This document shows, piece by piece, positions 52,219-60,338 of a stretch of 64,000 nt of DNA. The notes under the pieces were generated by a model, which saw nothing but the letters and a program-made list of their open reading frames with translations, was not told the DNA's origin and did not search any database. The translations under genes and the position numbers were made by a program. Source of the DNA: Arthrobacter ulcerisalmonis (lineage in GTDB: Bacteria; Actinomycetota; Actinomycetes; Actinomycetales; Micrococcaceae); the NCBI RefSeq assembly GCF_900609065.1, contig NZ_UXAU01000009.1, positions 310,001 to 374,000 on the forward strand. Direction: 5' to 3'. How positions within the stretch are numbered: the first letter of the stretch is position 1; every line of letters begins with the position of its first letter.

Positions 52219-52698
52219 ATGGAGTACCCGAACGCGCGGCCAGGTCAGAGCCCAGCGGCCGCCACCACCGATATTGCTGCCCTCCCCGACCCTGCCCTGG
52301 CACCTGAGCTGGGGCAGGCCGTGGGCAGGACGGTTATCGCCGAAACGGCCGTGGCGAAGGTCGCGGGCATTGCCGCACGGTCCGTCGCAGGAGTCCATTC
52401 CCTGGGGTCCGCCCCGTCGCGAGCGCTGGGCGCCATCCGCGACGCCGTCGGCAGCACCGACCATGCCTCCGGGGTCCGCGCGGAGGTCGGCGAGACCCAG
52501 GTGGCCGTGGATATCAATCTGGTGGCATCCTACGGTTCGCCGTTGCACTCCTTGGCGAATCAGGTGCGTGCAGCCGTGTACGGAGCCATCACCGACCTGG
52601 TGGGGTTGCAGGTCATCGAGGTCAACATCGAAGTCACGGACGTCTACGTTCCGCCGCCCGCCAAGACCACTACCCCTGATCGGGAGGCCCTGCAATGA
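52219..52698 (+). CDS. Asp23/Gls24 family envelope stress protein
   Basis: 159 aa. Core of about 110 residues: TVIAETAVAKVAGIAARSVA, VGETQVAVDINLVASYGSPL, ALANQVRAAVYGAITDLVGL-like helix and VIEVNIEVTDVYVP. Asp23 proteins coat the inner membrane face through AmaP and respond to alkaline and cell-wall stress. First gene of a five-gene string whose starts overlap (four-base overlaps). GGGGGAG precedes the ATG. Confidence 0.9.
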   Translation: MEYPNARPGQSPAAATTDIAALPDPALAPELGQAVGRTVIAETAVAKVAGIAARSVAGVHSLGSAPSRALGAIRDAVGSTDHASGVRAEVGETQVAVDINLVASYGSPLHSLANQVRAAVYGAITDLVGLQVIEVNIEVTDVYVPPPAKTTTPDREALQ

Positions 52699-52886
52699 AT
52701 TTCACCTTGGCTGGCATCGCAGTCGGCGCTTTCGTAGCGTTCATGTCTCTTCAATTCGGCCTGTGGGGCTTCCTCATCTCGCTGATCTTCATGGCAATTG
52801 GCGCTGTTCTGGGCCGCGCCGCCGAGGGCAAACTTGACCTTCGCGGCGTCCTCGACGCCCTCACCGGCAGGCGCTCGTCCTCATGA
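52695..52886 (+). CDS. Small DUF2273-like membrane protein
   Basis: 63 aa with two hydrophobic helices (FTLAGIAVGAFVAFMSLQFG, LWGFLISLIFMAIGAVLGRA) and a basic tail. Size and position in an Asp23 operon fit DUF2273. Start and stop overlap the neighbours by four bases. Confidence 0.8.
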   Translation: MNFTLAGIAVGAFVAFMSLQFGLWGFLISLIFMAIGAVLGRAAEGKLDLRGVLDALTGRRSSS

Positions 52887-53254
52887 GCGTCTCCGTGTCG
52901 CCCGATCAGGCCTTCAACGGCCACAACCGCATCAGTACGCAGGCGTTGACCAGCCTCGCCAAAGTAGCTGCGGCCCAAGCCCTGGGCGTTGATGCCCAAG
53001 AGGTGCGGGCAGATTGGACGGACGACGACGGCCTCCTGGCTCTCTCGATCCTGGCACCCATCAGCGTCCCGCCGTTGCGCGCTGCCTCGGCTGCGCGCGC
53101 CAGTGAACTCAGCAGCGGCTCCATCTGGGACCGCACCGTGCAGGCCAAGGCGCTCATCCTGGAATCAGTCAGCGAACTCAGCGGCGCGAGCTTGAGCAGG
53201 GTGGACATCCGGATCAGTGGCGCCAAGATCAGCGAAGGGGAACGCGTTCGATGA
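52883..53254 (+). CDS. Second Asp23-like protein
   Basis: 123 aa, predicted alpha/beta. ISTQALTSLAKVAAAQALGV and DDDGLLALSILAPISVPPLR match the strand-helix order of Asp23 but the sequence is diverged. It overlaps both neighbours by four bases, so it is one unit with them. Role as a partner of the first Asp23 protein is inferred. Confidence 0.65.
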   Translation: MSVSVSPDQAFNGHNRISTQALTSLAKVAAAQALGVDAQEVRADWTDDDGLLALSILAPISVPPLRAASAARASELSSGSIWDRTVQAKALILESVSELSGASLSRVDIRISGAKISEGERVR

Positions 53255-53907
53255 CCAGCACGATGGACAGCGGGACCGCACGGGACGAACAGCAGGCCCC
53301 GCGAGCCGCGGCATCAGCAGGGCCGCTGCTGCGCAGGGTGGTGCGCCGCGAAACGCACTCAAACCGTGCCACGATCGCCATTATGGCGGCAGTCCTTGTC
53401 ATTTGCCTGGCCGCGTACGGGCTCCTTGAATCGGCAGTACACGCCATCGGCCAACCTCCGTGGTTGATTGATCCGCAGGAAGCGATGGAACGCATCGTTG
53501 CGTTGCCCGCAGGTATCTCGCCAGTGCTTCTTGGCGCTATCGGTGCTGTTGTGGCCATGCTTGGCTTGGTCTTTTTCTTCAATGGCGTCCTTCCCGGAAG
53601 ACGCGCCCGGCATTCCCTGACGTTGGCCAGCAACGCCGCTCCACATCACGCAGTGGTGGTGGATGACGAGGTCATCGCCTCCTCCCTGGCCCGCCGCGCC
53701 CGCTTGGCCGCGAACGTTACGCCAGCGCAGGTGATGGTAGTGGTGTCGCAGCGTCACGTCCAGGTGAATCTACGCCCCACCTCCGGCGTTCCGGTGTCGC
53801 ACGATGCCGTCCAATCTGCAGTCCAGGACGAGCTGAACCAGATGGCGTTGGTACCCAGCCCAGAAGTCCGTATCCACATCACACCGGCGGGAGTGATCGG
53901 CGCGTGA
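53251..53907 (+). CDS. DUF6286-type two-helix membrane protein
   Basis: 218 aa. Two membrane segments (AIMAAVLVICLAAYGLLESA, PVLLGAIGAVVAMLGLVFFF) followed by a soluble domain of about 95 residues (VVVDDEVIASSLARRARLAA, VVVSQRHVQVNLRPTSGVPV). The same architecture (helices then Asp23-like strand pattern) occurs in the next gene. Function unknown; part of the envelope module. Confidence 0.7.
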   Translation: MTSTMDSGTARDEQQAPRAAASAGPLLRRVVRRETHSNRATIAIMAAVLVICLAAYGLLESAVHAIGQPPWLIDPQEAMERIVALPAGISPVLLGAIGAVVAMLGLVFFFNGVLPGRRARHSLTLASNAAPHHAVVVDDEVIASSLARRARLAANVTPAQVMVVVSQRHVQVNLRPTSGVPVSHDAVQSAVQDELNQMALVPSPEVRIHITPAGVIGA

Positions 53908-54515
53908 ACAGTACACCCAGTGCCCTCAATCGGATCCTGATCATTCTCCTGGGTCTGGTGCTTCTGGCCCTCGGCCTGTCGCTCGTCGCCTTGGCTGCAG
54001 TTCCCGCGGCCGCAGCCTGGTGGCAGGCCAATACCCCCGGCGTCTGGCAGGGCCTCAACAACGCTTTCAATCAGACCCGTTTCCCGGGCCGCACCGAAAG
54101 TTGGCTCTGGATTGTGGCCGCGGTGGTCCTCCTGATCCTGATCGGGCTCATGGTGGCGTGGGTTGCGCAGCAAGGTAAGGGCAGGTCCAGCCTGCTCGCC
54201 TCGGCCTACGATCCGGGCGACGTCCCAGGGGATGTGCGCATCGGCGCGGGCGTCGCCGAACAGGCCTTGAAGCACGCACTAGCTGGCCGCCCCGACCTCG
54301 CCGGGGCCACCATTTCCACGTACAGCATCAAGGGCACGCCGGCCCTGAAGGTCAAGCTCCTGCCGCGCCAGGGCGTCGCGCCGCATCTACTCGCCGCGGA
54401 GGTATCTTCACTCCTTGAAGCGTTGGACTCGGTGGTGGGCAAGGAAACGCCAGTCCTGATCCACATCGGTGCTGGGGCCAGGGCCCGCTTTGCCCGCGCC
54501 GAAAGGGTCCGCTGA
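53904..54515 (+). CDS. amaP: AmaP-like alkaline shock response membrane anchor
   Basis: 203 aa. Two helices (ILIILLGLVLLALGLSLVAL, ESWLWIVAAVVLLILIGLMV) enclose an external loop with paired Trp residues; the cytosolic domain (DVRIGAGVAEQALKHALAGR, LKVKLLPRQGVAPHLLAAEV) resembles AmaP of firmicutes, which ties Asp23 to the membrane. Last gene of the overlap string. Confidence 0.75.
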   Translation: MNSTPSALNRILIILLGLVLLALGLSLVALAAVPAAAAWWQANTPGVWQGLNNAFNQTRFPGRTESWLWIVAAVVLLILIGLMVAWVAQQGKGRSSLLASAYDPGDVPGDVRIGAGVAEQALKHALAGRPDLAGATISTYSIKGTPALKVKLLPRQGVAPHLLAAEVSSLLEALDSVVGKETPVLIHIGAGARARFARAERVR

Positions 54516-54650
54516 CGCCATACGGGTGGACCCCAGCGTCACCTGCACGCTTCATCCGGTAATTTACCCCGTTGAGGGAGGCAGCTCGGCTGCGCGTTCG
54601 GCTTTCAACGCGCAGCCGGCCAGGTCCGTTCCCGCATCGTTACATTTTCT

Positions 54651-54670
54651 AAATGTAAACGCTTGCATTT
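54651..54670. promoter_or_regulatory. LacI-type operator of the sugar ABC operon
   Basis: AAATGTAAACGCTTGCATTT, palindromic around a central CG, typical of LacI/CcpA-class sites. It overlaps the -35 box, so binding would repress. Confidence 0.7.
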
Positions 54671-54692
54671 TCGTGTGACACTTGGCTACTGT
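54663..54692 (+). promoter_or_regulatory. Promoter of the sugar ABC operon
   Basis: TTGCAT (54663-54668), 18-bp spacer, TACTGT (54687-54692); transcript start near 54699, leader of about 63 nt. Confidence 0.55.
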
Positions 54693-54761
54693 GATGGTTA
54701 CCACAAGAACTCACCTTAGTAACCGCACATTTCTTGTCACTCAGCGAGGAGCCTCAAGCAG

Positions 54762-56045
54762 ATGAAAACTCCGAAATTCCTACTTCCCGTAGCCACGGTC
54801 GGCGTCTTGGCCCTGACCCTTTCCGCATGTGCGGGCGGCGGCGGAACCACTGACAGTGGCGGCGGCGACGCCGCAGCAAACCTCGAGGGCCGCGGGCCCA
54901 TTACCTACGTCCAGGGTAAGGACAACAGCAACGTTGTCCGCCCCTTGGTGGATAAGTGGAATGCCGCCCACCCGAACGAGAAAGTCACGTTCAAGGAACA
55001 GACCGATTCGGCTGACCAGCAGCACGATGACCTGGTGCAGAACTATCAATCAAAGAACGCCAACTATGACGTTGCCAGCGTGGACGTCGTGTGGACGGCC
55101 GAGTTCGCGGCCAAGGGTTGGTTGCAGCCGCTCAAGGACACCATGGCAGTTGACACCTCAGCCATGCTCAAGCCCACGGTCGAGGCGGGTTCGTACAAGG
55201 GCACCCTCTACGCGGCCCCGGTGTCCTCTGACGGTGGCATCCTCTACTACCGCAAGGACCTGGTTCCCACCCCGCCCAAGACGTGGGACGAAATGATGGG
55301 CATGTGTTCCATCGCCAAGACCAACAACATTGACTGCTACTCCGGCCAGTTCAAGCAGTACGAAGGCCTCACGGTCAACGCCTCCGAGGCTATCAACTCC
55401 GCTGGTGGGTCAGTGCTGAACTCGGACGGCAAACCCAACCTGAACACGCCAGAGGCTAAGGCTGGCTTGGAGAACCTGGTTGCCGCTTTCAAGGATGGCA
55501 ACATCCCGGAACAGGCTATTACGTACCAGGAAGAGGAAAGCCGCCGGGCGTTCCAGGACGGCAACCTGCTGTTCCTGCGCAACTGGCCTTACGTGTACAA
55601 CCTCGCCAGCACTGAAGGATCGTCCAAGGTCAAGGACGTTCTGGGCATGACTGCGCTCCCCGGCAAGGACGGCCCCGGCGCCTCCTCACTGGGCGGCCAC
55701 AGTGCAGCCATCAGCGTCTACTCCAAAAACAAGGCCACCGCGCTGGATTTTGTGAAGTTCCTGACGGCCGAAGAGCAGCAGAAGTTCTTCGCCACCCAGG
55801 GTTCGCTGGCTCCGGTGCTGGGTGCCCTGTATGAGGATCAGGCACTGGTCTCCAAGCTGCCGTACCTGCCGGTCCTGAAGACCTCGATCGAGAACGCTGT
55901 CCCACGCCCGGTCACGCCGTTCTACCCGGCCGTCACCAAGGCCATCCAGGAGAATGCCTACGCAGCGCTGAAGGGCGACAAGACCGCCGAGAAGGCGCTG
56001 GCTGACATGCAGGCCTCCATCGAATCCGCTGGCGCGGGATCGTAG
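54762..56045 (+). CDS. Sugar ABC transporter substrate-binding lipoprotein
   Basis: 427 aa. Signal peptide MKTPKFLLPVATVGVLALTL with lipobox LSAC (cysteine near residue 23). The mature part is a type 1 sugar-binding protein: ITYVQGKDNSNVVRPLVDKW at the start, YDVASVDVVWTAEFAAKGWL and LFLRNWPYVYNLA. Relatives bind trehalose, maltose or similar oligosaccharides. GAGGAG lies before the ATG. First gene of the operon with two permeases and a small protein. Confidence 0.92.
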   Translation: MKTPKFLLPVATVGVLALTLSACAGGGGTTDSGGGDAAANLEGRGPITYVQGKDNSNVVRPLVDKWNAAHPNEKVTFKEQTDSADQQHDDLVQNYQSKNANYDVASVDVVWTAEFAAKGWLQPLKDTMAVDTSAMLKPTVEAGSYKGTLYAAPVSSDGGILYYRKDLVPTPPKTWDEMMGMCSIAKTNNIDCYSGQFKQYEGLTVNASEAINSAGGSVLNSDGKPNLNTPEAKAGLENLVAAFKDGNIPEQAITYQEEESRRAFQDGNLLFLRNWPYVYNLASTEGSSKVKDVLGMTALPGKDGPGASSLGGHSAAISVYSKNKATALDFVKFLTAEEQQKFFATQGSLAPVLGALYEDQALVSKLPYLPVLKTSIENAVPRPVTPFYPAVTKAIQENAYAALKGDKTAEKALADMQASIESAGAGS

Positions 56046-56052
56046 CCTAACC

Positions 56053-57093
56053 ATGGCAACCGAAGCAGGCCCGGCGTCAGCAACAAAGCTGGCGCCGGGC
56101 GGGACCCCTGGCAAGCAGGGCCCCAAAGGCGTGGGGGAAGACAAGAAGAACGCCAGCCAAGGCAGGTGGGCTGCCTGGCTTCTGGCTCCCACCGTGGTGG
56201 CACTGGGTATTGTTATCGTCTACCCGATCATCAGTGCCATCGTCATGTCGTTCCAGAAGGACGCAGGGCTGGACCCTGTAACGGGGCTCTTCGCCCCCGG
56301 CGGCCCAGCTGGTCTCCAGAACTACGTGAACTGGGTATTGCAGCAGTGTGCCTCGCCGAATGGCGGATCCGTTGCCTGTCCTCCCGGCACCCTGGGTGGC
56401 CAGTTCTGGACAGCCACTGGCACCACCTTCTTCTTCACCGTGGTTACAGTGGCACTAGAAACGGTGCTCGGTTTCTGGATGGCCATCATCATGGCCCGTA
56501 CCTTCAAGGGCCGCAGCCTGATCCGTGCAGCTGTCCTGGTTCCGTGGGCCATCCCCACGGCTGTGACCGCCAAGCTCTGGCTCTTCATCTTCGACTATGA
56601 AGGCATCGCCAACAACCTGTTCAATGTCTCCATCCTCTGGACAGGCAGCGAGTGGCCAGCGAAGTGGGCGGTGATTATTGCTGATACGTGGAAGACCACG
56701 CCGTTCATGGCGTTGCTCATCCTGGCCGGCCTGCAGATGATCCCGGCGGATGTGTACGAAGCGGCAAAGGTTGACGGCACCACCACCTGGCAGCGTTTCC
56801 GGCTGATCACGCTCCCGCTGGTCAAGCCGGCGCTCATGGTTGCTATCCTCTTCCGCACCCTGGACGCCTTGCGCATGTTCGACCTGCCGTACATCCTGAC
56901 CCAGGGCGCCAACAACACCACAACGTTGTCCATCCTGGTGATCAACCAAATCAGACAAGGGTTCAACGCGGCGGCGGCGCTCTCGACAATTACCTTTGTG
57001 ATCATCTTCCTGGTGGCGTTCATCTTCGTCAGATTCCTGGGAGCTAACGTGGTGGAGCAAAGCGGCGCTCCCAGTAAGGGGAAGAAGAAATGA
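56053..57093 (+). CDS. Sugar ABC transporter permease (MalF type)
   Basis: 346 aa, six membrane segments after a 35-residue Gly/Lys-rich N-terminus. The ATPase-contact EAA loop is YEAAKVDGTTTWQRFRLITL. Extra periplasmic loop with two cysteines (QQCASPNGGSVACPPG) between helices 1 and 2 is unusual and may form a disulfide. Overlaps the next permease by four bases. Confidence 0.9.
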   Translation: MATEAGPASATKLAPGGTPGKQGPKGVGEDKKNASQGRWAAWLLAPTVVALGIVIVYPIISAIVMSFQKDAGLDPVTGLFAPGGPAGLQNYVNWVLQQCASPNGGSVACPPGTLGGQFWTATGTTFFFTVVTVALETVLGFWMAIIMARTFKGRSLIRAAVLVPWAIPTAVTAKLWLFIFDYEGIANNLFNVSILWTGSEWPAKWAVIIADTWKTTPFMALLILAGLQMIPADVYEAAKVDGTTTWQRFRLITLPLVKPALMVAILFRTLDALRMFDLPYILTQGANNTTTLSILVINQIRQGFNAAAALSTITFVIIFLVAFIFVRFLGANVVEQSGAPSKGKKK

Positions 57094-57986
57094 GCGCAAC
57101 CACAGCCACTAGTGCTCTGCGGGCACGCCAAGACGCAGGCCGCAAGGTGGCGCAGAACAGGGAAAAGTGGGCGCAATTCAGGACCTACGTCAGCGCCGCC
57201 GTCATCCTGATCTGGTGTCTGGCACCGGCGTACTGGATGGTGGTGACCGCGTTCCGCGACGTGGGCTTCACCTACGACACCACGCCGTGGCCAACGCACG
57301 TGACGCTGGACAACTTTGCTACCGCCTTCGATACTTCGTTCGGCAACAGGTTCGGCCAGGCACTGCTGAACAGTATTTTCATCGGTGTGGTGGTTACGGC
57401 CGTTTCGCTGCTGATTGGTGTCTTTGCCGCTTACGCACTGGCTCGGCTGAACTTCCGCTTCAAGTTCCTGGTTCTGGGTTTCATCCTGGGCGCTTCGATG
57501 TTCCCGGGCGTAGCCCTCATCACCCCGCTGTTCCAGCTGTTCACCAACATCGGCTGGATGGGCACGTACCAAGCGCTGATCATCCCGAGCATCTCGTTCG
57601 TGCTGCCCCTGACGGTCTACACGCTGACTTCATTCTTCCGCGAAATGCCGTGGGAGCTTGAAGAAGCTGCCCGCGTGGATGGCTGCACGCAAGGCCAGGC
57701 GTTCCGGAAGGTCATTATGCCGTTGGCCACGCCGGCCATCTTCACCACGGCAATCCTGGCCTTCATCTCCTCCTGGAATGAATTCCTGATTGCCAGTCAG
57801 CTCTCCAGCGATGCGACGCAGCCGGTCACGGTGGCAATCGCCAGCTTCGCAGGAGCGCAGCCCAACCAGATCCCCTACACGGCCATCATGGCGGCAGGCA
57901 CCATCGTCACCATTCCGCTGGTGATCCTGGTCTTGGTGTTCCAGCGCAAGATTGTGGCTGGCCTGACGGCAGGCGCCGTGAAGTGA
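57090..57986 (+). CDS. Sugar ABC transporter permease (MalG type)
   Basis: 298 aa, six membrane segments; EAA loop EEAARVDGCTQGQAFRKVIM. Partner of the MalF-type permease. The stop overlaps the start of the small membrane protein by four bases. No ATP-binding subunit is encoded here; a shared MsiK-type ATPase elsewhere is expected (known for actinobacteria). Confidence 0.9.
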   Translation: MSATTATSALRARQDAGRKVAQNREKWAQFRTYVSAAVILIWCLAPAYWMVVTAFRDVGFTYDTTPWPTHVTLDNFATAFDTSFGNRFGQALLNSIFIGVVVTAVSLLIGVFAAYALARLNFRFKFLVLGFILGASMFPGVALITPLFQLFTNIGWMGTYQALIIPSISFVLPLTVYTLTSFFREMPWELEEAARVDGCTQGQAFRKVIMPLATPAIFTTAILAFISSWNEFLIASQLSSDATQPVTVAIASFAGAQPNQIPYTAIMAAGTIVTIPLVILVLVFQRKIVAGLTAGAVK

Positions 57987-58234
57987 CGGAGAACGTCCAC
58001 CCATCGCGGAAGTCGAGGCCAGCCGGAAACGGCCGTCGGCTGGCTCGCTCCGGCGAGGACTTCGACATCCTCATTGGCATCCTTGGCTTTTGGGCCCTGG
58101 TGCTGGTGGTCGTCACCATCTGGGCCGAAGTCACGGACCAGTCGGGGCTCTGGTGGGCCCTTGGCCTGCTGGCAACCGTCCTGGCCCTCGCTGGCTTGGT
58201 GCGGATCCGGAAGAAGCTCCCGGAACGCAGATGA
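57983..58234 (+). CDS. Small membrane protein of the sugar ABC operon
   Basis: 83 aa. A basic N-terminus (RKSRPAGNGRRLARSGED) and two hydrophobic segments (FDILIGILGFWALVLVVVTI, WWALGLLATVLALAGLV), then a basic tail. No family recognised; overlap with the permease gene shows that it belongs to the operon. Confidence 0.65.
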   Translation: MTENVHPSRKSRPAGNGRRLARSGEDFDILIGILGFWALVLVVVTIWAEVTDQSGLWWALGLLATVLALAGLVRIRKKLPERR

Positions 58235-58244
58235 CGTGGTGGTC

Positions 58245-58277
58245 CTCGCCGCGGGTTCGTCATGAACCTGCGGCGAG
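58245..58277 (+). terminator. Hairpin after the sugar ABC operon
   Basis: 14-base arms CTCGCCGCGGGTTC and GAACCTGCGGCGAG with one mismatch around a five-base loop, 10 bp after the stop. No T tract. Confidence 0.55.
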
Positions 58278-58355
58278 GCTGGCGGTTCAACGCCGTCGTG
58301 AAAATATGGGGGCTGGCGCGGGATTTTCGCGCTCAAGGAGGCGGCGAGGTAGACC

Positions 58356-59423
58356 ATGGGACGCGGTACAGAGAGATCCCTCCGCGGTGGCCACAGCGGC
58401 ATCAGTATTGAAGATGTTGCTGCTGCCGCCGGGGTGTCGACCGCAACCGTCTCCCGCGCAGTGCGGGGGCTGCCGAAAGTTTCCCCGGCTACCAGGGAAA
58501 AAATTCTTGGAGTGGCGGCCGATCTCGGCTATGTAGCCTCCTCTTCGGCGTCCGGGCTGGCCACCGGACGGACCAAAACCATTGGCGTGCTTGCACCGTT
58601 CGTGAGCCGATGGTTCTTCTCCAAGGCCATTGAGGGGGCCGACCGGGAGTTGCACGCCCGGCAGTACAACCTCTCCCTGTTCAACCTGGGCGGGCACGGT
58701 AGCAACCGGGAACGCCTGTTCAGCAAAACCATGGTCTACAAGCAGATCGACGCCCTGCTGGTTCTCTGTATGGCGCTCACGCCGGAGGAACTCGACCATC
58801 TGCAGAAGATCGACATTCCGCTGATGGTGGTGGGCGGCCACGTGGAGGAGTGCGCGTATATCGGCATCGATGACTACGCGGCGGCCTCGACGGCGGTCCA
58901 GCACCTCATCGACCTGGGGCACCGAGACATCGCTCTGCTCCATGGCGACGACGAAACGGACCTGAACTTCGATGTTCCCCGCGTCCGGATCCTTGCTTTC
59001 AAGGACGTGATGGCCGCAGCCCAGTTGGCCGTGCAGGATGAATGGGACGAATGGGGAGACTTCACGCTCCACAGCGGTCAGGCCGCATTCAGACGGCTGT
59101 GGAGCCAGCCCGGCCCCAAACCAACGGCCATTTTCTGTGCGTCAGACGAGATGGCCATGGGCGTGGTGTTCGAGGCGCCGTTGCACGGCGTCCGGATTCC
59201 AGAGGACCTCTCCGTGGTGGGCATCGACAACCACGAGTTCGCCGCAGCCCTTGGACTCACCACCGTGGGCCAACGCCCGGACGAGCAGGCCGAGCTTGCC
59301 ACGAAGATGCTGCTCGACGAATTGGATGGCCATCTCGGATCGGTGAAATCCGCCGTCGCCCCGCACGAGCTGATTATCCGCCGCACCACGGCAGCACCAC
59401 CGGGCCGCCAGCGGCTGAACTAG
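58356..59423 (+). CDS. LacI-family transcriptional regulator
   Basis: 355 aa. HTH and hinge at 10-65 (ISIEDVAAAAGVSTATVSRA, VRGLPKVSPATREKILGVAA), then a sugar-binding core (TIGVLAPFVSRWFFSKAIEG ... GIDNHEFAAALGLTTVGQRP). It lies directly after the ABC operon in the same direction and probably recognises the palindrome at 54651-54670. A GAGG-type ribosome site precedes ATG 58356. Confidence 0.92.
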   Translation: MGRGTERSLRGGHSGISIEDVAAAAGVSTATVSRAVRGLPKVSPATREKILGVAADLGYVASSSASGLATGRTKTIGVLAPFVSRWFFSKAIEGADRELHARQYNLSLFNLGGHGSNRERLFSKTMVYKQIDALLVLCMALTPEELDHLQKIDIPLMVVGGHVEECAYIGIDDYAAASTAVQHLIDLGHRDIALLHGDDETDLNFDVPRVRILAFKDVMAAAQLAVQDEWDEWGDFTLHSGQAAFRRLWSQPGPKPTAIFCASDEMAMGVVFEAPLHGVRIPEDLSVVGIDNHEFAAALGLTTVGQRPDEQAELATKMLLDELDGHLGSVKSAVAPHELIIRRTTAAPPGRQRLN

Positions 59424-59443
59424 CGGCTGACTAGCCGGGAACG

Positions 59444-60304
59444 CTAGGACGCGCGCGCCAACTGCCGGATGGGGACCCACCGCGAGGCGAGCCGCCGATA
59501 GGCCGCCGCTGCGCCGGTCATGTCACCTTCGGCAAGGCACTCGATGCCTAACCGGATGTCCAGGGGGGAGTCGTCCGGGTAGACCTTGTCCGCCACGGCG
59601 CCGTAGTCCAATTCCACCATCGACTCCGCGTGGAACGTTTCGAGCCACGTCGTGAGCTGGGCCAGGTCGTCCAGCATGTCGAGGTCGGGGGCGGCAAGCG
59701 CCAGGTTGGCCACGGCGTATCGCGCCCGGTCCAAGGCGTCGGTGATGGACGCCCACACCCGCACAGTAACAATCCGCCCGTCGGCCTCCACCACGTCCTT
59801 GTGGTCAGATTCCATGAACAGCGAGAACCAGCTGAAAGGGATGCCCCAGGTCGCTGCGCGGGTGTGGACCCGCACCGTGCCGTTCTGGGCTTTCGCCCTG
59901 TCGATCCGGCCTTGGTGCACATCGCGTTGCGGCTCCGGGATGAGCAGCTGGGCCAGTTGGCCATGCACGCCTTCCATCAACGCATTCGCGGCGAGGCCGG
60001 CGCGCAGGACCAGCTGGCTGGGGCAATACAGCAGCGTGGTTGACTCGGGGACCTCTGGCGTCGTGCTGGTGACGCGCACGGTGTCCGTGGCTCCGGTGGG
60101 GAAGGGGTCGCCGCCAGGGCGGGTGATCCGTCCCAGCGATGCCATCAGTTCGGCATTTTCGACGGCGGCGCGCGAGGCTACCCGGGCCCCGGCGGCTTTG
60201 ATGCTGTCCTGCTGGTCCTCGGGGAACGCGCTCAACGGTTCATAGATGCGCAGGGTCGATGAAAACGGCAGCCCGGACTGCCCGCGGTAGAGGTTTCCCG
60301 TCAT
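59444..60304 (-). CDS. Conserved-looking protein of unknown function
   Basis: 286 aa from ATG 60304; a longer open frame overlaps xthA and is rejected. Begins MTGNLYRGQSGLPFSSTLRI, with later segments TTLLYCPSQLVLRAGLAANA, RVHTRAATWGIPFSWFSLFM, and IRLGIECLAEGDMTGAAAAY, the last like a tetratricopeptide-type helix pair. No membrane or signal segment, no catalytic motif I can name. It follows exonuclease III by 34 bp, likely in one transcript. Confidence 0.65.
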   Translation of the reverse strand: MTGNLYRGQSGLPFSSTLRIYEPLSAFPEDQQDSIKAAGARVASRAAVENAELMASLGRITRPGGDPFPTGATDTVRVTSTTPEVPESTTLLYCPSQLVLRAGLAANALMEGVHGQLAQLLIPEPQRDVHQGRIDRAKAQNGTVRVHTRAATWGIPFSWFSLFMESDHKDVVEADGRIVTVRVWASITDALDRARYAVANLALAAPDLDMLDDLAQLTTWLETFHAESMVELDYGAVADKVYPDDSPLDIRLGIECLAEGDMTGAAAAYRRLASRWVPIRQLARAS

Positions 60305-60338
60305 TGTGGCCTGCCTGCGAAGTTCCGGGGTGGTTGCA

